Positions 48,826 to 55,423 of a stretch of DNA of 64,000 nucleotides are shown piece by piece. Both the position numbers and the translations under genes were made by a program. The stretch covers positions 62,001 through 126,000 of the forward strand of contig DYEU01000021.1 of assembly GCA_020725555.1 (NCBI GenBank). Reading direction: 5' to 3'. Source of the DNA: Desulfatibacillum sp. Its GTDB lineage: Bacteria; Desulfobacterota; Desulfobacteria; Desulfobacterales; SpSt-501. Numbering within the stretch: position 1 is the stretch's first letter; every line of letters starts with the position of its first letter. The notes beneath the pieces were generated by a model. It searched no databases. It was not told the DNA's origin and saw nothing but the letters and a program-made list of their open reading frames with translations.

Positions 48826-49560
48826 CTAGGCCGTGGCGATCATTTTCGTCCCCGCGATCAGGAGGGCAAGCGCGAGAAGCTTCTGGATGGCGGGGTTGCC
48901 CAATCGTCTGCTTCCGTATTCCGCCCCGGCGTACCCGCCGGCAACCGCCGCTGCCGCCCAGTAGGGCAGTGTGGCGGGCAAGGCGGTCGCCGCGGTGACG
49001 ACGCCAAGCAGGCCGGCTACGGAATTGACGAGGATGAAGGCGGCGGCGATCCCCGAGATGACCCTCGCCTCCGCCCAGCGGAAGAAGAGCAGCAACGGGC
49101 TGAGAAAGATCCCGCCGCCGACACCGGTCAGCCCCGAGAGAAAGCCCAGGGCAGAGCCGGCGAGCAGCAAGAACGCCCAGTGCGGCCGCGTGCCGCGCGG
49201 GGGCGCCGAGCCGGTTGCGGTGCGGAAGGAGCGCCATGCCGCGTAGATGAGGACGGCCCCTACCAGCGGCTTGTAGACATGTCCCGGCAGGGTGAGGGTT
49301 CCCCCCAGGTAGGCGAAGGGGGAGGAGGCAAGCGCGAAGGGCCAGAAGAGGTGCCAGGAGAAGGCCCCGGCACGGCAGTACTTGACGGTGGCGATCACGG
49401 CGACCAGGATGTTCAGGGTCAAGGCGGCAGGCTTCATCACCGCCGGTGCAACCCCCACGAAGGCCATCGCGGCGAGGTAGCCGGAGGCACCGCCATGGCC
49501 GACCGACGAGTACAGCAGGGCCGCCATGAAAATGAGCGCGGTCAGTACGATGTCATCCAT
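48826..49560 (-). CDS. TauE/SafE (TSUP) family permease
   Basis: A 244-residue protein with about eight membrane segments and the family's repeated glycine motifs: VGHGGASGYLAAMAFVG at the N-terminus and GFLSGLTGVGGGIFLSPLLLF in the second half. Family members export sulfite, sulfoacetate or similar anions. No sulfur gene is adjacent. Copy A of the GGGGACGTCC repeat ends six bases upstream of its ATG. Confidence 0.88.
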   Translation of the reverse strand: MDDIVLTALIFMAALLYSSVGHGGASGYLAAMAFVGVAPAVMKPAALTLNILVAVIATVKYCRAGAFSWHLFWPFALASSPFAYLGGTLTLPGHVYKPLVGAVLIYAAWRSFRTATGSAPPRGTRPHWAFLLLAGSALGFLSGLTGVGGGIFLSPLLLFFRWAEARVISGIAAAFILVNSVAGLLGVVTAATALPATLPYWAAAAVAGGYAGAEYGSRRLGNPAIQKLLALALLIAGTKMIATA

Positions 49561-49563
49561 ATG

Positions 49564-49730
49564 TAGGGGACGTCCATTTGCATATCATGATGAGGTTGCA
49601 GGCCTGTGCCGCCCAGGGGTTCCCGGTGGGGCCCAGGCCCCTGTGCGGCCTATCGACGCAGGGCCATCCAGCGGGAAAACCAGCGCTTCACCTGCGGGGT
49701 GAGCCGGCCCCGGTTCCAGGCGTCGCCCGC
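49564..49730 (-). repeat. duplicated segment, partial copy of the reductase 3' end
   Basis: Aligns by eye with 53792-53957 over 167 and 166 bases, with about a dozen differences and one single-base gap. It includes the repeat, the reductase stop and the codons for the last 27 residues (GDAWNRGRLTPQVKRWFSRW and on). Similarity ends abruptly at the ISL3 remnant. Confidence 0.85.
49566..49586 (-). repeat. GGGGACGTCC repeat, copy A
   Basis: GGGGACGTCCATTTGCATAT on the plus strand, upstream of the TauE/SafE gene and inside the duplicated segment. Confidence 0.75.
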
Positions 49731-50032
49731 TATTGGGCATCGGCAGCCGCAGGGATATCGCTGTGCCCGCACGCCTTGGAGGTCTCCTCCATCGCCAGGT
49801 CTTGCACCGCCGCTTAATCGGCTTGGGCTACCGCCAGCTCCACATAGCGCTCGGCGACCGCCGCCACCCGCGGCCGACGCTCCCCAACCAGCCGCAGCAG
49901 CGCCGCAAAGGGCATCTCGCGATACAGGCACAACACCCACGCCTCAAACAACAGCGTAAAGCCACTCCGCTTTCCCGCCCACGGCGGCTCCACCTCCCGC
50001 ACCGAACCGTCAGGCAGCTTGACTCGCGGCAT
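49730..50032 (-). pseudogene. ISL3-family transposase remnant
   Basis: The frame from ATG 50032 reads PPWAGKRSGFTLLFEAWVLCLYREMPFAALLRLVG, the ISL3 core before the first catalytic Asp (quoted in part). TAA at 49816-49814 interrupts it. The same frame then continues DLAMEETSKACGHSDIPAAADAQ and stops at 49730. The expected VDET motif reads MEET, so the first catalytic Asp is gone. No terminal inverted repeats are visible. Confidence 0.75.
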
Positions 50033-50188
50033 ACTAACCCAAAAAAAAAAATAAGTCAAGGTGGAAGCAGTGCAAACGCCGATGGCGCTTGATCTGGGTA
50101 TCGTGCGCGGGGTGCTCGCCGCTTCCCCCCGGATGGCGAAACCGGCTGCCTGCACGAAAACCGATGCGCATCATCAGATCGCGGGGCG

Positions 50189-50363
50189 AAACGGGGCAGG
50201 GCAATTTATCGGGAGCTGCGGCGGCGGGGGCTCTCCAAAGCCGCGGCTGATAAGCGGGTGTCCAACGGCCGGCGTTGGTGGCGCAACTCGGCCACGACCA
50301 TTAACGGAGCCTTTCCTATTTCGCCACTTCGAAGAGCCAGGCCTTCCCTGCCTGGCCGCGTGA
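50189..50363 (+). pseudogene. C-terminal remnant of a group II intron maturase
   Basis: Frame 50189 onward reads KRGRAIYRELRRRGLSKAA and then NGRRWWRNSATTINGAFPIS. Continuity with the typical end needs a frameshift near 50312, after which RHFEEPGLPCLAA and TGA follow. This is the usual C-terminus of group II intron proteins. The reverse-transcriptase part is missing. Confidence 0.75.
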
Positions 50364-50375
50364 CCTCAATCTTTC

Positions 50376-50448
50376 GAACAGCCCGGTGCGGACCCGCACA
50401 TGCCGGGTGGTGTGGTAAGGGGGCCGTTAGATCCTCACGGCCCCCTAT
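50376..50448 (+). mobile_element. group II intron 3' end (domains V and VI)
   Basis: GAACAGCCCGGTGCGG-ACCC-GCACATGCCGGGTGG folds as domain V. It is followed by a domain VI hairpin GGGGGCCGT / ACGGCCCCCT ending CTAT, the normal intron 3' boundary. Only the tail of the intron remains. Confidence 0.7.
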
Positions 50449-50478
50449 GCCGGGTTGGGATTTGCCGCGGCGGCTGCT

Positions 50479-51228
50479 TCAGTTGCCGGCGGGAGTGGGC
50501 GGGTTGACCGTCACGCTTTCCGTATAGGTGCGGGTGCCGCCCTGCGGGTTGGTGACCGTGACCTCCCGGCCGATGGTGCCGACTTCGCGGGTGCGGTGGA
50601 TGCCGCGCTGCAAGCTTTGCCCGTCCTGGTTCGTGACCGACTGCTGCTTGACCACCCCATTGTCCGTGCGGGTCACATGCGACTCGAAGGCGCCGCTTTT
50701 GCCGCCGCTTGTGGCATAGGTGCCGGTCACGCTGCGGCCCTGGTCGGTCTTGCGGACGGTGCTGTCGGAGGTCAGGGTCCCCCCCTCGGGGCCGGTGGTG
50801 ACGGAGTGCACCGTGCGGGAGTCGTCCGGGTTGCGGGTGATGTTCTTGTTAACCTCCACCACCTTGCCGTTTGCGCCGGTGCGGGTGCCCTCCACGGTGT
50901 AGGCGCCCGGGCCGGTTTTGGTGACGGTGCCCTGGCGGGAGCTGGTCTTGCCGTCGGCCCGGGTCGTGGTCGATGAATAGCTGCCGGTGCCGCTCTCCTT
51001 ATTCCAGGTTCTCTCGGAGAGGCGGCTTCCCTGGCCGCGCTCGTTTTGCCAGCTGGTCGCGCGCTCGGCGTGGCCCGGGCTGCGGTTCACGTTCTGCTGC
51101 CAGGTGCCGCTGGTCTGGCGGCCCTGGTAGCTGCCGGAGCGGGACTTCTGGCCGGCAAACGCATCCATGCCGACGAGGAACAGGAGCAGCAATGAAGCGG
51201 TCATGAAGACGATAATGCGGTTGAACAT
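50479..51228 (-). CDS. secreted Ser/Thr/Gly-rich protein of unknown function
   Basis: A 249-residue protein with a signal peptide (about 1-25, ending DAFAGQ) and a mature part that is polar and repetitive: SYSSTTTRADGKTSSRQGTV, TKTGPGAYTVEGTRTGANG, TRNPDDSRTVHSVTTGPEGG. These suggest tandem short beta-strand units. I do not recognise a named family. An ECF-type promoter 64 bases upstream of its start matches one in front of the anti-sigma gene, so it is a probable regulon member of the sigma factor coded 1.6 kb away. Confidence 0.75.
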   Translation of the reverse strand: MFNRIIVFMTASLLLLFLVGMDAFAGQKSRSGSYQGRQTSGTWQQNVNRSPGHAERATSWQNERGQGSRLSERTWNKESGTGSYSSTTTRADGKTSSRQGTVTKTGPGAYTVEGTRTGANGKVVEVNKNITRNPDDSRTVHSVTTGPEGGTLTSDSTVRKTDQGRSVTGTYATSGGKSGAFESHVTRTDNGVVKQQSVTNQDGQSLQRGIHRTREVGTIGREVTVTNPQGGTRTYTESVTVNPPTPAGN

Positions 51229-51298
51229 GGAAAGCCTCCTTCTTGGTGCGTGCCCGTGGTTTGGTTTCAGCCCGCGGCAGACTTCGCGGGTCTTGACG

Positions 51299-51328
51299 CG
51301 TTAAACCCGCTTGGGCCGAAAAAGTTTC
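51299..51328 (-). promoter_or_regulatory. ECF-type promoter P1
   Basis: On the minus strand GAAACTTTTTC (51328-51318), 11 bases, then GTTTAACG (51306-51299). It has the same layout and first block as P2 at 52796-52826. The rest of the gap 51229-51491 holds a C-run and no gene. Confidence 0.55.
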
Positions 51329-51491
51329 GCGCGATTTTTTCCCCCCCCCGGGGCGCAGAGCCACTCTCTCTCCCATCATCGTCTGGAGGCTTGCCAGCCA
51401 TCCCCTGCGGCCCCTCTTCGGCAAGGGCAAGAAGGGTTTCTTTTGCAAAGATCGGGACAGGGGATGATGGGGGGGGGGAGGGAGGCCCGGT

Positions 51492-52070
51492 CTAGCGGGC
51501 CTGGCGGCCGCCACGCTCGAGGAACCTCCCCCGCAGCTCCTGGCGTTTCTCAGGGGGAAGGCTCTGCCAGCGCCGACGCCGCTCCTGGAGCTGCTCTCGC
51601 TGCTCGGGGCTCATCTGCCGGTAGCGCCGGAAGAGCTCGCGGACACGGGCTTTCTCTTCGTCGCTTAGGCTCTGCCAGCGGCGAAAGCGCTCCCGCACGG
51701 CCATCTTCTCCTCGGGGCTGAGCGACTGGTAACGCTGCCAGTTGGTCTTGATGCGCTCGCGCTCCTCCGGCGGGAGCTGGTTGAAGCGCTCGTAGCGCTG
51801 CCGCAGCTCGGCCTGCCTCTCGGGGTCGAGCCGCCTCCAGCGCTCCAGGCGCTCCTTGAGCCGGGCCTGCTCCTCGGGAGGGAGCTGCTGCCAGCGCTCG
51901 GCGGCCCCCGGGGTGGGCGAGGCCTGCGCGAGAAGAAACGCGGTGTTCCCCGGCCGGTGCTCGGCCGCCGGCAGCGGGGCTGCGGCCAGCAGGAGCGCTG
52001 CGGCCGCCCATCGGAGCACCGCGGCGAGGCGACCGGCGCGGCGGTCGCGAGGGCAGGTTTCAGCCGCCAT
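51492..52070 (-). CDS. DUF3106-like secreted protein of seven 18-residue repeats
   Basis: A 192-residue basic protein. A signal or anchor segment covers about 20-36, then residues 59-184 are seven back-to-back repeats of exactly 18 residues, consensus R(W/Y/F)xxLxPEExxxLRERxx, with no gap. 18 residues equal five alpha-helical turns, so a regular helical structure is likely. The ATG at 52070 is preferred over GTG 52079 because GGGGGTGAG is placed as its ribosome site. It overlaps the end of the acidic 65-residue gene. DUF3106 has no known function; Arg- and Glu-rich helices suggest a chaperone-like or metal-binding envelope protein. Confidence 0.82.
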   Translation of the reverse strand: MAAETCPRDRRAGRLAAVLRWAAAALLLAAAPLPAAEHRPGNTAFLLAQASPTPGAAERWQQLPPEEQARLKERLERWRRLDPERQAELRQRYERFNQLPPEERERIKTNWQRYQSLSPEEKMAVRERFRRWQSLSDEEKARVRELFRRYRQMSPEQREQLQERRRRWQSLPPEKRQELRGRFLERGGRQAR

Positions 52071-52257
52071 GTTGCTCACCCCCGGGAGCCAGGTTGCGGA
52101 TCAACTCGAAGTCCTCTTCAAGGATGTCCATGGCCTCAAGAAGCTCCAGCAGCTCGACGACCTCCACGTCCTCGGGCGGAAGCTCCGTCGTCTGGGCCCC
52201 GATCCCGGCGGCAAGCCCCGCCAGCAGGAGGCCCGCTCTCAAGATCGTCTTCAACAT
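52060..52257 (-). CDS. 65-residue acidic secreted peptide
   Basis: A signal peptide (about 1-21, ends AGIGAQ) followed by a short, very acidic and leucine-rich stretch, DVEVVELLELLEAMDILEED (30-49). The mature part has almost no basic residues. It sits between the anti-sigma gene (14 bases) and the 18-residue-repeat gene (11-base overlap). The composition resembles the C-terminal tail of the anti-sigma protein. Function unknown; perhaps a periplasmic partner or decoy in signalling. Confidence 0.72.
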   Translation of the reverse strand: MLKTILRAGLLLAGLAAGIGAQTTELPPEDVEVVELLELLEAMDILEEDFELIRNLAPGGEQHGG

Positions 52258-52271
52258 GCCGCCTGCGGAGG

Positions 52272-52781
52272 TCAGGAGGTCTCAACCGCGTCGAGCGCCT
52301 GGATGATCTCCAGATCGCAAAGGAAATCGATCTCGTGGATCAGCTCCAGGTTCTCGGCAAGCTCGAACCATTCGAGCAGCTCCATATCCTGCCCGTCCAG
52401 GTGGGCCAAGGCGAGGCGTTCCTGCTCGTGGTTCTTCAGCTGCACCTGCAGCACCCCGATGCCGATCACCGCGACCAGGCATAGGGCGGTCAGGGCGGGC
52501 AGCAGGCGTCGGCTGGCAAAGAGGCTGCGGATGGCGTCCACCCACGGTGCGTGCCAGGGCCTTTGCTGCGCCAGGCGGGCATAGAAGCGGCTGACATAGA
52601 AGGGGTTCGGCTCGATTTCGTCCAGTTCCCCCAGCATCTCCCATGATTTCAAGAGGATCTCGGCCTCGCGCCGACAGCCGGCGCAGCAGGCAAGGTGCGC
52701 CGCGACCTGCTCCCGTGCGGTCTCATCCAGGGCATCCTCCATGTAGAGACTCAGGAAATTGCGGGTGTCCTTGCAGTCCAT
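52272..52781 (-). CDS. zf-HC2 anti-sigma factor
   Basis: A 169-residue single-pass membrane protein. The cytoplasmic zinc anti-sigma motif HxxxCxxC is His29, Cys33, Cys36 (HLACCAGC). A membrane segment lies at about 93-111. The periplasmic tail (131-169) is acidic, MELLEWFELAENLELIHEID and on. It should hold the upstream ECF sigma factor inactive. A candidate ECF promoter lies between the sigma and anti-sigma genes. Confidence 0.88.
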   Translation of the reverse strand: MDCKDTRNFLSLYMEDALDETAREQVAAHLACCAGCRREAEILLKSWEMLGELDEIEPNPFYVSRFYARLAQQRPWHAPWVDAIRSLFASRRLLPALTALCLVAVIGIGVLQVQLKNHEQERLALAHLDGQDMELLEWFELAENLELIHEIDFLCDLEIIQALDAVETS

Positions 52782-52795
52782 GACCCACTCCTAAC

Positions 52796-52826
52796 CGTTT
52801 CAACACAAAAAGCCTGAAAAAGTTTC
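52796..52826 (-). promoter_or_regulatory. ECF-type promoter P2
   Basis: On the minus strand GAAACTTTTTC (52826-52816), 11 bases, then GTTGAAACG (52804-52796). The anti-sigma ATG is only about 15 bases downstream, leaving a very short leader that contains TAGGAG. Confidence 0.5.
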
Positions 52827-52837
52827 GGCCCGATCGC

Positions 52838-53452
52838 TTATTTTTCCACCCAGGGCGCAAGTTTTTGGCGGAGGTGCTCCCTGGCCCGGCTGAGGAGAGA
52901 CTTGACCGCCTTCTCGGAGATCCCGAGGGCGGCGGCGATCTCTTCATGGGAAAACCCCTCGTAGCGCCGCAGGATCAGCGCCAGCCGCTGGTTCTCGGAA
53001 AGCTCGTCGATGGCCGCCCGCACGGCCGCGGTCCGCTCGCGCCGGATCAGGTCCTCCTCGGCAGGCGGGGAGGGGTCGGGGAGCGCCGTCCGGCCCCGGT
53101 CGGCCGAGGAGGACTCCATCGCCTCCAGGGAGAGCTCGTCGTGGGACTTGCGCCGCAGCTCGTTCAAGCAGAGGCGCTTGGCGATGGTGAAGAGCCAAGT
53201 GCGGAAATGGGCGCGCGGCTCGTAGCCGGCCGCATTGCGATAGACCTTGATGAAGACCTCGTGCGTGAGCTCCTCGGCGATGTCCCGCGGGCCGATGAAG
53301 CGGTAGACGAAGTTCAGGACCCCCCGGAAATGTCGGCGCAGGAGCTCTTCGAACGCGGCCGAATCGCCGTGCTTGAAGGCCAGCATCAGCTGCACATCGG
53401 GATCGGCGGCGGGGGCATCCCCGCACGGTGGAGTCTCCCTTGTCATCGGCAT
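52838..53452 (-). CDS. ECF-type RNA polymerase sigma factor
   Basis: A 204-residue sigma factor with region 2 (FRGVLNFVYRFIGPRDIAEELTHEVFIKVYRNA and THFRTWLFTIAKRLCLNELR-like stretch) and region 4 (LSENQRLALILRRYEGFSHEEIAAALGISEKAVKSLLSRA), quoted in part. ATG 53452 and 53446 are both possible starts and neither has a good ribosome site. It lies directly upstream of its likely anti-sigma gene, and is RpoE-like in size. Confidence 0.92.
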   Translation of the reverse strand: MPMTRETPPCGDAPAADPDVQLMLAFKHGDSAAFEELLRRHFRGVLNFVYRFIGPRDIAEELTHEVFIKVYRNAAGYEPRAHFRTWLFTIAKRLCLNELRRKSHDELSLEAMESSSADRGRTALPDPSPPAEEDLIRRERTAAVRAAIDELSENQRLALILRRYEGFSHEEIAAALGISEKAVKSLLSRAREHLRQKLAPWVEK

Positions 53453-53753
53453 CAAACCGGGGTGGGGCTGAGAGGCCGTAAGGTTTTGGTGCAGATTTCA
53501 TGCGCGGCCCTCCCCACCGCGTTCTCTATCGGTCTTGAATCCATTTCCTTTTCCTTCATAAGCGGTCATTTGACGCCGCCACAGAGCCCCCGGTTTACAG
53601 CCGAAAATGGCGGTCAAAGCTTGAATTGTGAATGACCGAGGGCTTCCTGTTCCCGGTCCCCCATCCTCTGAAAGATCATGGCAGGCAAGGGATCTGAACG
53701 CCAGCTAACATCGGCATGCAGGATGATTCACGAAGGAGGGGATCGGCCGCTCC

Positions 53754-53799
53754 GGGGTACGTCCCCATAAGAAAATAGGGGACTAAGAAAATAGGGGAC
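53754..53799. repeat. GGGGTACGTCCCC palindrome and exact 16-base tandem repeat
   Basis: GGGGTACGTCCCC is followed by TAAGAAAATAGGGGAC twice without a gap, the second running into repeat copy B. The unit ends with the first bases of the GGGGAC core, so it looks like stepwise growth of the repeat. Confidence 0.75.
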
Positions 53800-53957
53800 G
53801 TCCATTTGCATATCATGATGAGGTTGCAGGCCTGCGCCGCTTAGGGGTTCCCGAGAGGCCCAGGCCCCTGTGCGGCCTATCGGCGCAGGGCCATCCAGCG
53901 GGAGAACCAGCGCTTCACCTTGGGGGTGAGCCGGCCCCGATTCCAGGCGTCGCCCGC
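53792..53957 (-). repeat. duplicated segment, copy at the intact reductase gene
   Basis: Partner of 49564-49730. Contains repeat copy B and the last 27 codons plus stop of the reductase gene, and is presumably the source copy because the gene is whole here. Confidence 0.85.
53794..53814 (-). repeat. GGGGACGTCC repeat, copy B
   Basis: Same 21 bases as copy A. Lies 63 bases beyond the reductase stop. Confidence 0.75.
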
Positions 53958-55409
53958 CCGGCGGATGGCCTCGGCGAACGTGGGGTAGGGGTGGATGGTC
54001 GCGGCGATCCGACTCAACCCCAGCCCGTGGGTCATGGCAAGCGCGATTTCGGCGATCAAATCCCCCGCATGCGGGGCGACGATCGTCGCCCCCGCGATCC
54101 GGTCGCTTCCCTTGCGGACATGAATGCGCACCATCCCCGCGGTTTCGCCGGCGAGCACGGCGCGGTCGACCTCCGTAAGGGGCTGCGTGTGGGTCTCGAG
54201 CGCGATCCCTTTTTCAGCAGCCTGCGCGGGCGTCAGGCCCACATGGGCGATTTCCGGGTCGGTATAGGTGCACCAGGGGATGGTGAGGGAGCCGACGCCC
54301 GCGCGGCCGAAGAAGAGGGCGTTGCGCAAGACCAGGCGCGCCATGAAGTCCGCGGCATGGGTGAACTGGAAGGCCGAGCAGACGTCGCCCGCGGCGTAGA
54401 TGTCCGGGTGGGTCGTCTGCAGGCGGTCGTTCACCGTGACACCTTTTTCGGTGAACGCGACCCCCGCCGCCTCCAGGCCGAGTCCTGCGACGTTTGCGGC
54501 GCGGCCTGCGGCGAGGAGCAGCCGGTCGACCCGCTCCTCACGGCGGACGCCGTGGGAGGTGACCGCGAGGCGCACGCGGCCGTCCTCCGCAGGCGAAAGA
54601 GAAAGCTCGCGGCCGCAGCAGAGAACCTCGACCCCGTCCTGCCGCAGAGCCTCGAGCACGAGGGCCGAGGCGTCCCCCTCCTCGCGCGGCAGGATCCCAT
54701 GGGCGGCCTCGATGAGCCGCACCTCTGCGCCGAAGCGGGCGAAGGCCTGGGCCATCTCGCAGCCGATCGGCCCGGCGCCGATCACGGCAAGCCGCCGCGG
54801 AAGCTCGGTCAGCGAAAAAAGCGTCTCGTGGGTGAGGAAATCGACTGTCTCGATTCCCGGGATCGGCGGGATCGCCGGCCGCGAGCCGGTGGCGATGAGC
54901 GCCTTTTTGAAGCGCAACCGCTCGCCCGCAGCCTCGACGGTGTGGGGATTGATGAAGCGCGCCTCCCCGAAGAAGACATCGACCCCCAGGCTGCGGAAGC
55001 GCTCCGCGGAGTCGTTTGCGGCGATCGCCGCTCTGAGCCGCCGCAGGCGGGCCATCACGGCGCCGAAATCGACCTGCACGCCTTCGGGGACGAGGATGCC
55101 GAACCCGGCCGCGCGGCGGACAGCGGCCGCCGCCCGCGCCGCCTCGATCAGCGCCTTCGAGGGCACGCAGCCCGTGTTCAGGCAGTCTCCGCCCATCAGC
55201 CGCCGCTCGACCAAGGCGACCTTTGCCCCGAGCCCCGCCGCCCCGGCCGCGGCGACCAGACCGGCCGTCCCCGCGCCGATCACGACGAGGTTGTAACGGG
55301 CCGCGGGCTTCGGGTTCACCCAGCCGGGGGGGCGTACGCGGGCGACCAGCAGGCGGTTCTCCTCATCCCAGGGGAGAACCCGAACGGCGTTTTCTCGGTT
55401 TTCGGCCAC
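53877..55409 (-). CDS. pyridine nucleotide-disulfide oxidoreductase, mercuric-reductase-like
   Basis: A 510-residue flavoprotein. FAD motif VVIGAGTAGLVAA near 42-54, redox-active pair Cys76/Cys81 in GGDCLNTGCVPSK, NAD motif VIGAGPIGCEMAQ, and the dimerisation-domain IHPYPTFAEA. It lacks both the N-terminal HMA domain and the C-terminal Cys-Cys pair of MerA, so mercury reduction is doubtful. About 40 N-terminal residues precede the FAD domain. The GTG start at 55409 has AAGGGA upstream. Coded right after a TVP38 membrane protein, a pairing seen in several phyla. Confidence 0.85.
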   Translation of the reverse strand: MAENRENAVRVLPWDEENRLLVARVRPPGWVNPKPAARYNLVVIGAGTAGLVAAAGAAGLGAKVALVERRLMGGDCLNTGCVPSKALIEAARAAAAVRRAAGFGILVPEGVQVDFGAVMARLRRLRAAIAANDSAERFRSLGVDVFFGEARFINPHTVEAAGERLRFKKALIATGSRPAIPPIPGIETVDFLTHETLFSLTELPRRLAVIGAGPIGCEMAQAFARFGAEVRLIEAAHGILPREEGDASALVLEALRQDGVEVLCCGRELSLSPAEDGRVRLAVTSHGVRREERVDRLLLAAGRAANVAGLGLEAAGVAFTEKGVTVNDRLQTTHPDIYAAGDVCSAFQFTHAADFMARLVLRNALFFGRAGVGSLTIPWCTYTDPEIAHVGLTPAQAAEKGIALETHTQPLTEVDRAVLAGETAGMVRIHVRKGSDRIAGATIVAPHAGDLIAEIALAMTHGLGLSRIAATIHPYPTFAEAIRRAGDAWNRGRLTPKVKRWFSRWMALRR

Positions 55410-55423
55410 GAGGGGGTTCCCTT

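Larger units (their letters stand above)
49561..50478. other. 918-base mosaic of decayed mobile DNA, no intact gene
   Basis: In order this gap holds repeat copy A, a duplicated 3' end of the disulfide reductase gene (49564-49730), an ISL3 transposase remnant (49730-50032), an A11 run near 50041, the C-terminal scrap of a group II intron protein, and the intron's domains V-VI ending near 50448. All pieces are partial. Confidence 0.75.
53456..53876. other. 421-base gap with repeats, no gene
   Basis: Upstream of the sigma gene it holds an imperfect inverted repeat (TGACGCCGCCA near 53571, TGGCGGTCA near 53608), a GGGGTACGTCCCC palindrome (53754-53766), two exact tandem 16-mers TAAGAAAATAGGGGAC (53768-53799), and repeat copy B. 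I see no clear promoter for the sigma gene. Confidence 0.6.

Noticed and set aside
49650..49940. A separate small gene ending in RWFSRWMALRR
   Set aside because: It is the duplicated 3' end of the reductase gene fused by chance to ISL3 remnant sequence in another frame.
53877..55409. Mercuric reductase merA
   Set aside because: No HMA domain, no C-terminal Cys-Cys pair and no merR/merT/merP nearby; called a general disulfide oxidoreductase instead.
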